From: Anthropogastromicrobium chipingensis_A
Lineage (GTDB): Bacteria > Bacillota > Clostridia > Lachnospirales > Lachnospiraceae
Direction of reading: 5' to 3'
Assembly: GCA_963605535.1 (NCBI GenBank)
Contig: CAVCXB010000011.1
Span: forward strand, 1 to 39,744
Length of the DNA stretch: 39,744 nucleotides
Positions 1 through 7,062 of the stretch are shown piece after piece. The position numbers were made by a program, and so were the translations under genes. The notes beneath the pieces were generated by a model. That model saw only the letters and a list, made by a program, of their open reading frames with translations. It made no database searches and had not been told where the DNA came from. How positions within the stretch are numbered: position 1 is the first letter of the stretch; each line of letters begins with the position of its first letter.

Positions 1-112
1 GTGTTCCTGTCCCCGGTGTTACAGTGTCCGGTGTTCCAGTCCCCGGTGTTCCTGTTCCCGGTGTTACAGTGTCCGGTGTTCCTGTCCCCGGTGTTACAGT
101 GTCCGGTGTTCC
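1..112. repeat. Direct terminal repeat, left copy (identical to 39633..39744)
   Basis: Bases 1-112 are identical to 39633-39744. The copy lies wholly inside the 15-bp tandem array of the pentapeptide gene. The simplest reading is an assembly overlap of a circular or circularly permuted molecule, giving a true length of 39,632 bp. Because the overlap is itself repetitive, the exact number of 15-bp units at the join is uncertain. Confidence 0.9.
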
Positions 113-195
113 AGTCCCCGGTGTTCCTGTCCCCGGTGTTCCAGTGTCCGGTGTTACAGTGTCCGGTGTTCCAGTCCCCGGTGTTACGGTGTCCG
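1..195. repeat. 15-bp tandem repeat array encoding pentapeptides
   Basis: Thirteen contiguous 15-bp units, all starting GTGTT on the plus strand (for example GTGTTCCTGTCCCCG and GTGTTACAGTGTCCG). They encode G-x-x-N-T pentapeptides on the minus strand. Variation falls mainly in the codons for residues 2 and 3 (D/H/N and R/W/C). Three more units lie at 39588-39632 before the duplicated segment begins. Confidence 0.95.
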
Positions 196-524
196 GTGTT
201 GAACAGCCCGGCATTTTCGTTTGTAATTCCTTTCATGACTTTTAGTTCTTCTCCGACTATCTCACGAACAATTTTTATATGATCGCTCCCACATTTCTGA
301 CCGTCAGTGACTTCATTGCCCAAAACTTCAATTTCAAAAAATCTATTCGATTCATCAGAGCACGAATAGTGATTGTGCACTTGTTGCAGGCTATCGCAAT
401 AATGAAAAACAGTATCGCTACATAATTCCAATGGCTTTCCGTCATGATAGATCTTGTATTCCTTTCCGATTTCAAATTGAAACCCTCTGCATTTCATGTC
501 TTTGTCCATTCCTTTGATTTTCAT
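1..524 (-). CDS. DUF7666-like protein with GxxNT pentapeptide repeats (N-terminal part; continues at the window's right end)
   Basis: Function unknown. Reading left from ATG at 524 (AAAGGAG just upstream; the start overlaps the previous stop as ATGA), the frame opens with MKIKGMDKDMKCRGFQFE, which resembles the N-terminal domain I know as DUF7666 from phage pentapeptide-repeat proteins. A globular part of about 100 residues is followed by NAGLFNT and then 13 tandem pentapeptides of type G(D/H/N)(R/W/C)NT down to base 1. The frame has no stop and continues at the other end of the window: codon phase at position 110 equals that at 39742 in the duplicated 112 bp, so the intact protein would be about 303 aa with 16 pentapeptides. 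Repeat number may be miscounted because the assembly ends lie in the array. It is co-transcribed with early genes. Confidence 0.8.
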   Translation of the reverse strand, partial: MKIKGMDKDMKCRGFQFEIGKEYKIYHDGKPLELCSDTVFHYCDSLQQVHNHYSCSDESNRFFEIEVLGNEVTDGQKCGSDHIKIVREIVGEELKVMKGITNENAGLFNTGHRNTGDWNTGHCNTGHWNTGDRNTGDWNTGHCNTGDRNTGHCNTGNRNTGDWNTGHCNTGDRN

Positions 525-814
525 TGTCCTTCTCCTTTCCATCTCTGACCGCATAACGGACAAAACGCATAATCGTCTACTGTCCCGCTTTCGGCTATCA
601 TACCTTGTTGACATCTAGGGCAGATAAACCGCCCACTTTCCTCTACTGTCGGGGGCATTATCACTTGGTACTGCATCATACTTTCGATGTAGTTGAACAT
701 CAGCCGTATTTGATATTTTGTCGCCCCGTCCGCACTCATTCGCTCGCTTCTTTTGTGTAGTGCAGCAAGCCGGTTTATCGCCGATTTCGGGGTCAGCGAA
801 TAGCGTTCAGCCAT
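521..814 (-). CDS. Small zinc-ribbon early protein
   Basis: A 97-aa protein of unknown function. The C-terminal third has two CxxC pairs (CPRC and CPLC, 18 residues apart from first to second knuckle), which is a zinc-ribbon pattern. The N-terminal half is basic and predicted helical (RYSLTPKSAINRLAALHKR) and may bind nucleic acid. ATG at 814 is preferred to an in-frame GTG at 823 because GGGGGTGG precedes the ATG at suitable distance. The start overlaps the end of the upstream nuclease gene, and the stop overlaps the start of the pentapeptide-repeat gene by 4 bp, so all three are translationally coupled in the early operon. Confidence 0.75.
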   Translation of the reverse strand: MAERYSLTPKSAINRLAALHKRSERMSADGATKYQIRLMFNYIESMMQYQVIMPPTVEESGRFICPRCQQGMIAESGTVDDYAFCPLCGQRWKGEGQ

Positions 815-1131
815 TTCTGCCACCCCCGATAAACATCAATCCAATCGTCTAATTGCATTGTAACTAAAATCGGCTTATTATTTTTCTTGTGGAACACGGT
901 CGGTTTTTCACCCTCTCTTGCGTCGTTTTCGGCTTGCTCCATCGCTGCATAAATATTCATTTTTTCCACAGCTTTTGCTTCAATGTGAATATCGGGTAAA
1001 CCTACCACATCAGCGTCGCCATTTGCCCCGCAATACTGTTGCCCTCTCCGGCACTCGTAGCCGTATTCGGTTAATTTTTTCGCCAGGGTTCGCTCGAACC
1101 TCGCACCCTTATTTCTCGAATTTATTGGCAT
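793..1131 (-). CDS. PDDEXK-type nuclease, Holliday-junction-resolvase-like
   Basis: 112 aa. The sequence fits small Hjc/RecU-like resolvases: an N-terminal NKGARFERTLAKKL helix with the early Glu (E13), then Asp residues at about 41 and 47 (GLPDIHIEAK) and the E-x-K pair at 51/53, together the D...ExK nuclease core. A role in resolving branched DNA during phage recombination or packaging is inferred from fold and from its position after SSB in the replication/recombination operon. ATG at 1131 has GGAGG about 10 nt upstream; an in-frame GTG at 1152 has no such site. The 133 bp between SSB and this gene hold no convincing gene. Confidence 0.8.
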   Translation of the reverse strand: MPINSRNKGARFERTLAKKLTEYGYECRRGQQYCGANGDADVVGLPDIHIEAKAVEKMNIYAAMEQAENDAREGEKPTVFHKKNNKPILVTMQLDDWIDVYRGWQKWLNAIR

Positions 1132-1264
1132 TTGTCTTTTTCCTCCGTCCACTTTATCGTTTAATTTCCGTTTTAAGGTATCAAACTTTCGTTTTAAGCG
1201 ATTTTATTTCGCTTCTTGAGTGATTTATCCACTCGTGATATTTCGTCGTTTAAATCGCCTGTTT

Positions 1265-1663
1265 TTAGAAGGGAATCTCCTCGTCTACTGCCGCAAAACC
1301 TTCCGGTACGAGTTCACTCTGTTTTGCGCTCCTCGGTTCGTCGGTCTTGTCAAAACTCAGAAATTCGATTCTGTCGGCGATTACATCGGTGGTGTATACC
1401 GTCTGCCCGTCCCTGTTCGTGTAGCTTCCCGTCTGGATTCTGCCCTGCACGCCTATCATACTGCCCTTGTGGCAGAACCGCTCTAGGTTCTCTGCTGTCT
1501 TTCCGAAGCAGAGAACCCTTGGGAAATCCGCTTGCTTCTCTTCGCCCTTCTTGGCCAGCCTGTCCACGGCAAGGTTGAAGCTGCATACTGCCATCTGCGA
1601 CCCTGACGCATACCTCAGTTCAGGGTCTCTTGTCAATCTTCCGGTAAGTGTTACTGTGTTCAT
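1265..1663 (-). CDS. ssb: Single-stranded DNA-binding protein
   Basis: 132 aa with the bacterial SSB layout. The N-terminal OB fold begins MNTVTLTGRLTRDPELRY, followed by a region with FNLAVDR and FGKTAENL, and the protein ends in the acidic tip DEEIPF that recruits partners in the SSB family. It coats single-stranded DNA during phage replication and during ERF-mediated annealing. ATG at 1663 (GAGAGGAG upstream) overlaps the stop of the MazG-like gene as ATGA; an upstream in-frame ATG at 1720 would add 19 residues that do not belong to the OB fold. Confidence 0.96.
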   Translation of the reverse strand: MNTVTLTGRLTRDPELRYASGSQMAVCSFNLAVDRLAKKGEEKQADFPRVLCFGKTAENLERFCHKGSMIGVQGRIQTGSYTNRDGQTVYTTDVIADRIEFLSFDKTDEPRSAKQSELVPEGFAAVDEEIPF

Positions 1664-1959
1664 TTCGTTTCTCCTCTCTCTTTTCCAATTCTCGCAAGCT
1701 GTCTTGTTATCTTGTGCCATCTGCTCTCGGCAACCTCTGCCTTTATGTCAAACAGCAATTCAAGCTGTTCAAGCATTATTTTCACATCGGCAATTTCCTC
1801 TGCGATGTTTCCCCGAAGTCCTCGGATAACCTGTGCGTTATCTCCGCCGTATCTCCAAAACTTGGTTATCGCCTGTGTCAGTTCTGCCATCTCCTCAATG
1901 GTCTGCCTTGACTGTGAATCCAGTCCGTAGTGCCTTGCTATTTTCTCAATGCTTTTCAC
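1660..1959 (-). CDS. MazG-like nucleotide pyrophosphohydrolase
   Basis: 99 aa, helical. It shows the all-alpha NTP-pyrophosphatase signature EExxE (residues 22-26, EEMAE) and, about 30 residues later, ExxD (55-58, in EEIAD), which bind magnesium in MazG/MazG-like enzymes. The substrate is not readable from sequence; likely roles are nucleotide-pool cleaning or dampening (p)ppGpp-type signalling during infection. The start is GTG at 1959: AAAGGAG lies 7 nt upstream and the GTGA overlaps the stop of the helicase-loader gene. Longer frames starting upstream are out-of-frame readings of that gene and should not be used. Confidence 0.8.
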   Translation of the reverse strand: MKSIEKIARHYGLDSQSRQTIEEMAELTQAITKFWRYGGDNAQVIRGLRGNIAEEIADVKIMLEQLELLFDIKAEVAESRWHKITRQLARIGKERGETK

Positions 1960-2462
1960 TCTATCGCTCCTTTCAGCTTCAAATACTCCGCTTGCGGCAA
2001 CGCTTGCCGCTCCTGCGTCCTGCTCTTGTCTGCCGCATACGCCCGTCGGAGGTTCGAAGCTATTACCGTGTAAACTTGGTTTGCGTCTAACTGCGCCCAT
2101 TCCCGAAGCCTGTCGGGCGATACCACCATTCGCTGGCATATCGGCGGCAGCTTTTCGAACTCTTCTTTCGACCCGTATATGCCGTTTTGTATCGCATTCA
2201 TAATCAGCGATACCGCTTCCGGTTCGGACACTTCCTGTTCGGTCAGCCCCGCACACAGCGCCTTGATTTTGCCTATCGCCGGTGGAAAACCGCTTTCGTC
2301 GCTTGCTATGTACTGTTTGACTGCCGCCGATACTAACTCGTACGGTTCGTCTGCGAATAGCGTTGTCCAGATGTTCACCCTCGGCAGGGCTTTATCGTCC
2401 GCCAGTGTCGGGTAGGCTACGGCTAGCACAGCGAGTATCTTTTTCGTTTCTGTGTCGTTCAT
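1956..2462 (-). CDS. Helicase loader, G39P-like
   Basis: 168 aa. The N-terminal part (ETKKILAVLAVAYPT, then VNIWTTLFAD and VSAAVKQYIASDESGFPP) resembles the N-terminal domain of the SPP1 G39P loader/inhibitor of the replicative helicase G40P. It is encoded directly after the replication initiator, with a 4-bp overlap, the classic place for a loader. No DnaB-type helicase gene is visible in the window, so the protein probably loads the host helicase at the phage origin. The family call is from motif resemblance only. Confidence 0.7.
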   Translation of the reverse strand: MNDTETKKILAVLAVAYPTLADDKALPRVNIWTTLFADEPYELVSAAVKQYIASDESGFPPAIGKIKALCAGLTEQEVSEPEAVSLIMNAIQNGIYGSKEEFEKLPPICQRMVVSPDRLREWAQLDANQVYTVIASNLRRAYAADKSRTQERQALPQAEYLKLKGAIE

Positions 2463-3220
2463 CGCTCGTTCAGCATATCCAAATACGGATTGCCCGCTCC
2501 TTTCTTCTGCGGTTTCCGCTTTAGTTCGTAAACGTCTTGCCAGCAGTTATCGGTTGACTGGTTCAGTATCGCAATTTTGTCCTCGGTAGTGCTTGCCAGT
2601 TCGTCTAGCTTGTTCAGTATCCGCTTGACTGTTGTTTCGGTCGTTATCGGTTTCTTGATTTTCTTTCGCATTTCCGAAAATTCTCGGAAGGCGGATTCAA
2701 TCTCCGGCGGAACGCCTATATATATTCTTTCTTTCTTACCTTCTTCCCTTCTTTCTTTCTTTCTTTCTTTAGATGTGGTTACTTGTTGGTTATTTGTTGG
2801 TTGCTCGTTGGTTATTTGTTGGTTATTTGTTGGTTGATTGTTGGTTATTTGTTGGTTATTTGTTGGTTGATTGTTGGTTATTCGTTGGTCGCTATCTTTT
2901 TTGTCGCACTGGTAAAACTCCCAGTTTTCAACGGTTGCAATCGTAAATTTGTTGGTTGAAAAAAGTGTTATCTCGCCAGTGCTTTCAAGCTTCTTCAATG
3001 CCGTCCTTATCTGCTGTTCGGAGAAGCCTAGTTCAGCCGCCATTTTCTTTCTGCCAATCACTGCCTGTCCTGCCTTTAATTCATAGCCCATAAATTGCCC
3101 CGGTTCATACCGTGCGACCATCAAAATATGGATAAATGTGTCTTTGGTTACGCAGTCAGAATACCAACCCCACTCCACCATTTTGCGGTGGAGTTTTACA
3201 AAGCCGTTTAGGTTGCTCAT
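2459..3220 (-). CDS. Replication initiator (replisome-organizer-like) carrying the origin iterons
   Basis: 253 aa. The N-terminal part (residues 1-110: GFVKLHRKMVEWGWYSD, then a winged-helix with QQIRTALKKLESTGEI) matches the phage replisome-organizer/DnaD-like N-terminal domain of Gram-positive phages. Residues about 111-145 are a low-complexity linker of TNNQ/QQI repeats, then a Lys/Arg/Glu stretch and a C-terminal helical domain. The linker DNA is a perfect series of 11-bp units (2782-2891), suggesting the gene contains its own origin, as in lambda O. Partners would be the loader encoded next and the host helicase. RBS AAAGGAAAAAAG precedes ATG 3220. Confidence 0.8.
   Translation of the reverse strand: MSNLNGFVKLHRKMVEWGWYSDCVTKDTFIHILMVARYEPGQFMGYELKAGQAVIGRKKMAAELGFSEQQIRTALKKLESTGEITLFSTNKFTIATVENWEFYQCDKKDSDQRITNNQPTNNQQITNNQPTNNQQITNEQPTNNQQVTTSKERKKERREEGKKERIYIGVPPEIESAFREFSEMRKKIKKPITTETTVKRILNKLDELASTTEDKIAILNQSTDNCWQDVYELKRKPQKKGAGNPYLDMLNER
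2782..2891. repeat. Ten 11-bp iterons; candidate replication origin
   Basis: Ten head-to-tail units of 11 bp with consensus (T/A)TTGTTGGTT(A/G) start at 2782, 2793, 2804, 2815, 2826, 2837, 2848, 2859, 2870 and 2881. A degenerate unit precedes them at 2771. Because 11 is not a multiple of 3, three units make each 11-residue peptide repeat; the conserved unit is therefore at DNA level and about one helical turn. A pyrimidine-rich tract (2740-2770) flanks it. Initiator-binding iterons inside the initiator gene are the best explanation. Confidence 0.7.
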
Positions 3221-3238
3221 CTTCTTTTTTCCTTTCGT

Positions 3239-3784
3239 CTAAACTCCCCATTGCTGTTTCATTCGCTCGATTTCGTCAGGCGGTCTTGTTTCAATTCCTT
3301 GCGCCTTACAGTCCTCTACTATTGCGTCAATCAGTCTTGACATTTCCGCCGTATCGTAGACTGAAGAACCATAGTAGCACTTGATATTTTCGTAGCCTTT
3401 CAGCTTCGATTTTCCTATGCTTTCGCATATCCACCCGCTGCCGTTTTTGCCCCAGTTTTCTATCCATCTGTTCACTGCTTTTTCGGCAATAGGTACAATG
3501 TTAAATGCCCCGTAATCTCGGACATAGTTTCGGTATACTTCCATATACGAAATGCCAAGTTTGATTGCAAGGTCTTTGCACAAAGTCCAGAAGTAGGCGT
3601 TTGCGTCAAGGCTCCGTTTTCGCTTCGTAATTTCGATTTTAAGCGTGTAATCTTTGCTTAGGTCTATCTGTCCTACATTGTCAAAAAACTCGTGGATAAG
3701 ACGAATTTGACCCTTTACAACGGGTATTACAATATTGTCTTGGTCGTATAAGAGGTCTACTCTTGGTTTTCCTTTAAGTTTCAT
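3239..3784 (-). CDS. NinB-like recombination protein
   Basis: 181 aa. The segment TKRKRSLDANAYFWTLCKDL is a pattern seen in NinB/Orf-like phage recombination mediators (R-S-L-x-x-N-x-x-[FL]W), which bind single-stranded DNA and assist annealing or resolution. Here it sits between the HNH nuclease and the replication initiator, in the same operon as ERF and YqaJ, which supports a recombination role. The rest (about residues 90-181) has no motif I can name. The start overlaps the HNH gene's end by 11 bp. The call is moderate; a nuclease cannot be excluded. Confidence 0.55.
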   Translation of the reverse strand: MKLKGKPRVDLLYDQDNIVIPVVKGQIRLIHEFFDNVGQIDLSKDYTLKIEITKRKRSLDANAYFWTLCKDLAIKLGISYMEVYRNYVRDYGAFNIVPIAEKAVNRWIENWGKNGSGWICESIGKSKLKGYENIKCYYGSSVYDTAEMSRLIDAIVEDCKAQGIETRPPDEIERMKQQWGV

Positions 3785-4088
3785 GCTTCACCCACTCGTA
3801 TTTATCGTATATAAGGCTTTCCTCGTTCCAGTCGGGGTATTGCCCCGTGAGATAGTCTTTGATACATCTTCCGTATGCTTCTCGCTCTGTGCCGTCGTAT
3901 GCCATGTGGCAATGCTTGCATAGCATTACAAGGTTTTCGGGAATGCCCTTGCCGCCGTGCGCCCTGCTGATGTAGTGCGCTGTTTCAAGAGGGTAAGGTC
4001 TGCCGCAAAGTATGCAGCATTCCTTGTCCCTCTCGTATACTTCACGCCGAACCTTTGAAGAAATCCTCGTATATTGCTTCATGCTCAT
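3774..4088 (-). CDS. HNH endonuclease
   Basis: 104 aa. It has CxxC (C25, C28), the ETAHYI box with H38, the AHGGKGIPENLVMLC block with N52, and the second zinc pair CKHCH (C57, C60, H61): a complete HNH with structural zinc knuckles. It cuts double-stranded DNA or recombination intermediates. In many phages an HNH protein works with terminase, but here it lies in the early recombination block, overlapping the YqaJ gene by 4 bp (ATGA), so a recombination or host-DNA role is as likely. Confidence 0.88.
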   Translation of the reverse strand: MSMKQYTRISSKVRREVYERDKECCILCGRPYPLETAHYISRAHGGKGIPENLVMLCKHCHMAYDGTEREAYGRCIKDYLTGQYPDWNEESLIYDKYEWVKHET

Positions 4089-5017
4089 GCTTTTTTCGCA
4101 GTTATTCGTACATAACCGCTTCGCCCTTTCTTGACTTTTTCCACCATATAGCCGCCGTCCTCTGCGTTCCTAAACAATTCCGGCAAGTCCCTTTTTAGAC
4201 CGTCAATGTCTAAATCTCTGACTATGGTATCTTCGCCATCAAGCACAAGGGTAAGCTTTATTCCTTTTGGGTATTTGTCGCTCGGCGGTGTAGTATAGCC
4301 CTTTACATGGTACTTTTCCATGCCTGCCTTTAACTCAGCTTTTGCGGCTTTGTACGCTGCTTCAATCTGCTTGTAAATCTCAATCTGTGCTTCAAGAGCA
4401 AGCACCTTGTCTGCGACTTCCACTAACTCGGTGGGTTGCAGTTCTTCCTCGGACAGCAACGGGTTATCTAAGAGCCTTAACCAGTCCGCCCGGAAGCGTT
4501 CTACTTCCTCCTTGATGTATTCGATATATGCCTCGTAGTCTTTCTTTTGGATATGGAATACTGTCAGCCGTTCTGCGTCAAATTCCACATTGAAATCCTC
4601 CGGTCTTTCATAAACCGCAAGGATTCCATCGGTGTAGCCGAACATCTCCATTCCGGTAAGTAGCTGGCACAGGTAGTAGTTGTAATCGTCAACCTTTTCG
4701 TGGATTGTCGAGGTGGTTTTAATTTCTAAAACCATTCCCTTGTCGTAGTCCACACCATCGGCGTGATACCGCATATATCCGTTGATAATCTTGCCTTCAA
4801 CAAAGTCTGTAGCCCACAGCTGATTGATGTACTCTCTTATTTGCGGCTCTAAGATGTTTCCGTATTCGGTATAGGCATTACCCTTGAAGTCGGATTCCGC
4901 AATCCCTGCCTTCTCCTGTAGTAGTTGCCATCTCGTTTTGAATTTTGATATATTCAGGACGGCGGCAATATCGCTGCCGCCTATAAATTTATCTCTGTCT
5001 TTTGTTACATCTTGCAT
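4085..5017 (-). CDS. YqaJ-type recombination exonuclease
   Basis: 310 aa. The family start box FIGGSDIAAVLN (11-22) is followed by GNILEP with E57, then D87 (HADGVD) and E98-x-K100 (LEIKTT), the metal-binding core of lambda-exonuclease/YqaJ enzymes. It resects double-stranded ends so that the annealing protein encoded just upstream (ERF) can act; the pair forms a two-component SSAP-exonuclease recombination system. The C-terminal 100 residues include a helical, Ala/Glu/Lys-rich stretch (EAQIEIYKQIEAAYKAAK) seen in YqaJ proteins of Gram-positive phages. The start follows the ERF stop directly. Confidence 0.92.
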   Translation of the reverse strand: MQDVTKDRDKFIGGSDIAAVLNISKFKTRWQLLQEKAGIAESDFKGNAYTEYGNILEPQIREYINQLWATDFVEGKIINGYMRYHADGVDYDKGMVLEIKTTSTIHEKVDDYNYYLCQLLTGMEMFGYTDGILAVYERPEDFNVEFDAERLTVFHIQKKDYEAYIEYIKEEVERFRADWLRLLDNPLLSEEELQPTELVEVADKVLALEAQIEIYKQIEAAYKAAKAELKAGMEKYHVKGYTTPPSDKYPKGIKLTLVLDGEDTIVRDLDIDGLKRDLPELFRNAEDGGYMVEKVKKGRSGYVRITAKKA

Positions 5018-5626
5018 TTACTTTCCCTCCAAGTCCTTCAGAACCTCTGCGAACCGCTCTTCGGAAGTGTTTCCGTTCAGTCCGTAGTCTTTGGCAATTT
5101 CGTTGACTGACATACCGTGTTCTTTTGCATATTTATACACTAAATCCCGATTTGGTCTATTTTTATTCACGGTTTTAGTCGAGGCTTCTGCCTTTTTCGC
5201 CGGGGCTTTCCCTTGTGTCTTGGCGGTGTATTCGTCCGTATCAGCGTCCTTGGTGTCGTCTATACAGAATAGACCGTTCAAGGCGTACTTGCGGGCGTAA
5301 GAGGAAGCTGTACCCGTAATCTGCGAAGCGTCCATTCCAGACTTGGTTTCCGCCTCTCTTGCAAGCGCTGTTACGATATACTGAGCCTCACTCTCGCAGT
5401 CTGCCAAGGTTGCTGTGGCTTGGACATAGTACCTGTCGCCTATAAGCACAATCTCGTCTTTGAGTGTGAGCGCCACGCCCCATTTTACGCAATGCGGTTT
5501 AACGGACTCCAGAATGTCCTCTGCACTGCGATAGTTATATTTGCCGAAGCTGTTATACTGCCCTTTCGGGGCTTTCAACTCTGCCTGTATCATCAGAAGT
5601 TTTGTAATAAGATTTGCTTTTTCCAT
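5018..5626 (-). CDS. erf: ERF-family single-strand annealing protein
   Basis: 202 aa. The ERF core shows KGQYNSFGKYNYRSAEDIL near residue 20-40 and ASQITGTASSYARKYALNGLF near 105, the two hallmark blocks of the ERF superfamily. A basic, Ala/Lys-rich linker (about 138-158) leads to a small C-terminal helical domain. ERF proteins anneal complementary strands for phage recombination and genome circularization, and pair with the YqaJ exonuclease encoded next. Start ATG 5626 overlaps the previous stop (TAATG). Confidence 0.93.
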   Translation of the reverse strand: MEKANLITKLLMIQAELKAPKGQYNSFGKYNYRSAEDILESVKPHCVKWGVALTLKDEIVLIGDRYYVQATATLADCESEAQYIVTALAREAETKSGMDASQITGTASSYARKYALNGLFCIDDTKDADTDEYTAKTQGKAPAKKAEASTKTVNKNRPNRDLVYKYAKEHGMSVNEIAKDYGLNGNTSEERFAEVLKDLEGK

Positions 5627-5919
5627 TATTCTGCCTCCTTAAATTCCCCTATCATGTTCTCAGCTGCTTTAATCAGGACGATATCCCTCAGAAGCTCATC
5701 ACTTTTATGTCCCCTGCACATATACTCCGCAACGGCAGTTCTGAATGCCAAGACCGATTTCTCCCCGAAATGTCCTGTAACCTTTTGCTCGGACATTTTA
5801 AGGACTACACTTAATGCGTCCATAAGTTGTGCTATCGTACCGTCGAAATTCACCGAAACATCCGACGAATTTTCGTTTTCTTTGCCTGTAACCGTAAGCT
5901 TAAATTCTTTGCTTTTCAT
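5626..5919 (-). CDS. Early protein of unknown function upstream of ERF
   Basis: 97 aa, no family recognised. The first 35 residues look like beta strands with many charged residues (FKLTVTGKENEN); the remainder is helical. It is tightly packed between a zinc-finger gene and ERF (1-bp overlap with ERF), and small proteins at this place are usual in recombination operons of Gram-positive phages. RBS AAAGGAAAAGG lies upstream of ATG 5919. Confidence 0.7.
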   Translation of the reverse strand: MKSKEFKLTVTGKENENSSDVSVNFDGTIAQLMDALSVVLKMSEQKVTGHFGEKSVLAFRTAVAEYMCRGHKSDELLRDIVLIKAAENMIGEFKEAE

Positions 5920-5934
5920 TTCCCTTTTCCTTTC

Positions 5935-6123
5935 TCAATCGTAAATATCCATTGCTTCTTTGTATCCCGACAAGCAGCCTTCGCAGATCAGCTTGTCCCC
6001 GATACGGTAAGCGTAGTCTTCTCTAATGTGTTCCCCGCACTCTGTACAGCAGGGTCTGTTGTTGTACATATTTTCTAGTTCTTCATAGTGGCAATCTGCG
6101 TCATAGTATGGGTCTGGTGTCAT
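5935..6123 (-). CDS. Small zinc-ribbon protein
   Basis: 62 aa. An acidic N-terminus is followed by CCTEC and, 21 residues later, CEGC: two zinc knuckles in a treble-clef/ribbon arrangement, with GDKLICEGCL typical of LIM- or zinc-ribbon-like folds. Function unknown; nucleic-acid or protein binding is the usual role. TAATG overlap with the upstream gene. Confidence 0.75.
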   Translation of the reverse strand: MTPDPYYDADCHYEELENMYNNRPCCTECGEHIREDYAYRIGDKLICEGCLSGYKEAMDIYD

Positions 6124-6479
6124 TACATACTCACCTGCCCCTCGGCTATGCTGTCCATAGCTTTCAGCATTGCGCTCTCTTTTACTATTCTCGATATAAT
6201 GCTTGCCCTGAACGCCTTGTACTGCGCTTCGTTCTCTGCGTAGTAGTAGCCGCCTTTACTGCTTGCGACTATCCTGTGCCCCGAATGCCGCAGCCTTTCG
6301 ATTGCCTGTCTGACTGCCCTGTCCTCTGCTTGCACCCGCCTTGCTAACTCTCGCCTTGTTATAGGTCTGTTCGGCGTGGCATTTCTTATCAGGGTTTCGA
6401 TTTGACAGTCTAGGCTTTCGGGTGTATAATCTTTGGTGTTAATGCTTGCCCCTTCGGGGGCTTTTTTTATATCACTCAT
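6123..6479 (-). CDS. Winged-helix DNA-binding protein
   Basis: 118 aa. Residues about 28-75 (RNATPNRPITRRELARRV, then VRQAIERLRHSGHRIVAS and GGYYYAE) read as a helix-turn-helix with a wing ending in the KGGYYYA hairpin, much like HTH_11-type domains in small phage replication or regulatory proteins. The C-terminal helix is amphipathic. It may act as an early regulator; no target is visible. The start overlaps the 3D-domain gene by 8 bp. Confidence 0.7.
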   Translation of the reverse strand: MSDIKKAPEGASINTKDYTPESLDCQIETLIRNATPNRPITRRELARRVQAEDRAVRQAIERLRHSGHRIVASSKGGYYYAENEAQYKAFRASIISRIVKESAMLKAMDSIAEGQVSM

Positions 6480-7062
6480 TTTTAACCTCGACTTCCTTTG
6501 TCTTTACTCCCCACTTCAATGCGTCTTCGTGGTTCTCGAAATACATATCCAGTCTGTTGCCTTTGACTGCTCCGCCCGTGTCCTGCACGGTATATTCCTT
6601 GCCGTCTATTCTTAATATTGTTCCGAAAGGCAAAACGCTTGTATCAGCTGCAACGGTTACGCCCTCAACGGCTTTCGCTCCGCTTGCGGTAGTACAGTTC
6701 TCATCAGCCCACGCCCCGCAGCAGCATTCCCCGCCGCAATAGGCTGTTATTCTGAAATCCCCGATGGCTTCCCACTCGTCTTTGGCTTCCTCTAACTCGT
6801 TTTTAACTCCCTCTAACTCGCCTTTAACTCCCGCTAACTCTACTTTAACTCCCCCTTGTGCGTGTGTTTCCGTGCGTTCTTCGTGCGTTTCGAGTGTGTT
6901 TCCTGCTTGCATTTGTCGGGTCTGAATATCATCGGCACAAGCTAGGCTGTACGCCGCTAAGATGAATGCCGCTGTTGCGATACACACCAGAGGTCTTTTG
7001 TAACGGACAAGCAATCCAAGGACTCCGCCGCCTGTCAGTCTATATCTTTTCAATCGCTTCAT
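6472..7062 (-). CDS. Membrane-anchored 3D-domain (RlpA-like) cell-wall protein
   Basis: 196 aa. A basic N-terminus and a hydrophobic segment (about 24-43, ending ACA) form a signal or anchor. Residues 71-98 are a coiled Gly-Val-Lys/Glu-rich stalk with repeats of G-V-K-x-E-L. The C-terminal domain (102-190) is a 3D domain with the three conserved aspartates D140 (VAAD), D161 (VQDTGG) and D172 (RLDMYF), as in YocH/YabE lytic transglycosylase-like proteins; it also has a Cys cluster (CGGECCCG). It likely acts on peptidoglycan outside the membrane. Its place in the early operon, far from the lysis genes, is odd. GGGAG precedes ATG 7062. Confidence 0.85.
   Translation of the reverse strand: MKRLKRYRLTGGGVLGLLVRYKRPLVCIATAAFILAAYSLACADDIQTRQMQAGNTLETHEERTETHAQGGVKVELAGVKGELEGVKNELEEAKDEWEAIGDFRITAYCGGECCCGAWADENCTTASGAKAVEGVTVAADTSVLPFGTILRIDGKEYTVQDTGGAVKGNRLDMYFENHEDALKWGVKTKEVEVKNE

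Noticed and set aside
24..245. Elastin-like plus-strand frame of VPG-type repeats
   Set aside because: It is the antisense reading of the 15-bp array. The minus-strand frame joins recognisable N- and C-terminal domains and has an RBS; this one has none.
275..475. 66-aa minus-strand frame
   Set aside because: Wrong phase inside the DUF7666-like domain; no RBS.
1960..2256. Longer version of the MazG-like protein
   Set aside because: The added 99 residues are an out-of-frame reading of the helicase-loader gene; GTG 1959 has the RBS and a GTGA overlap.
2740..2770. CRISPR or microsatellite in the CTTT-rich tract
   Set aside because: Simple coding Lys/Arg/Glu tract without spacers; no CRISPR-like array exists anywhere in the window.
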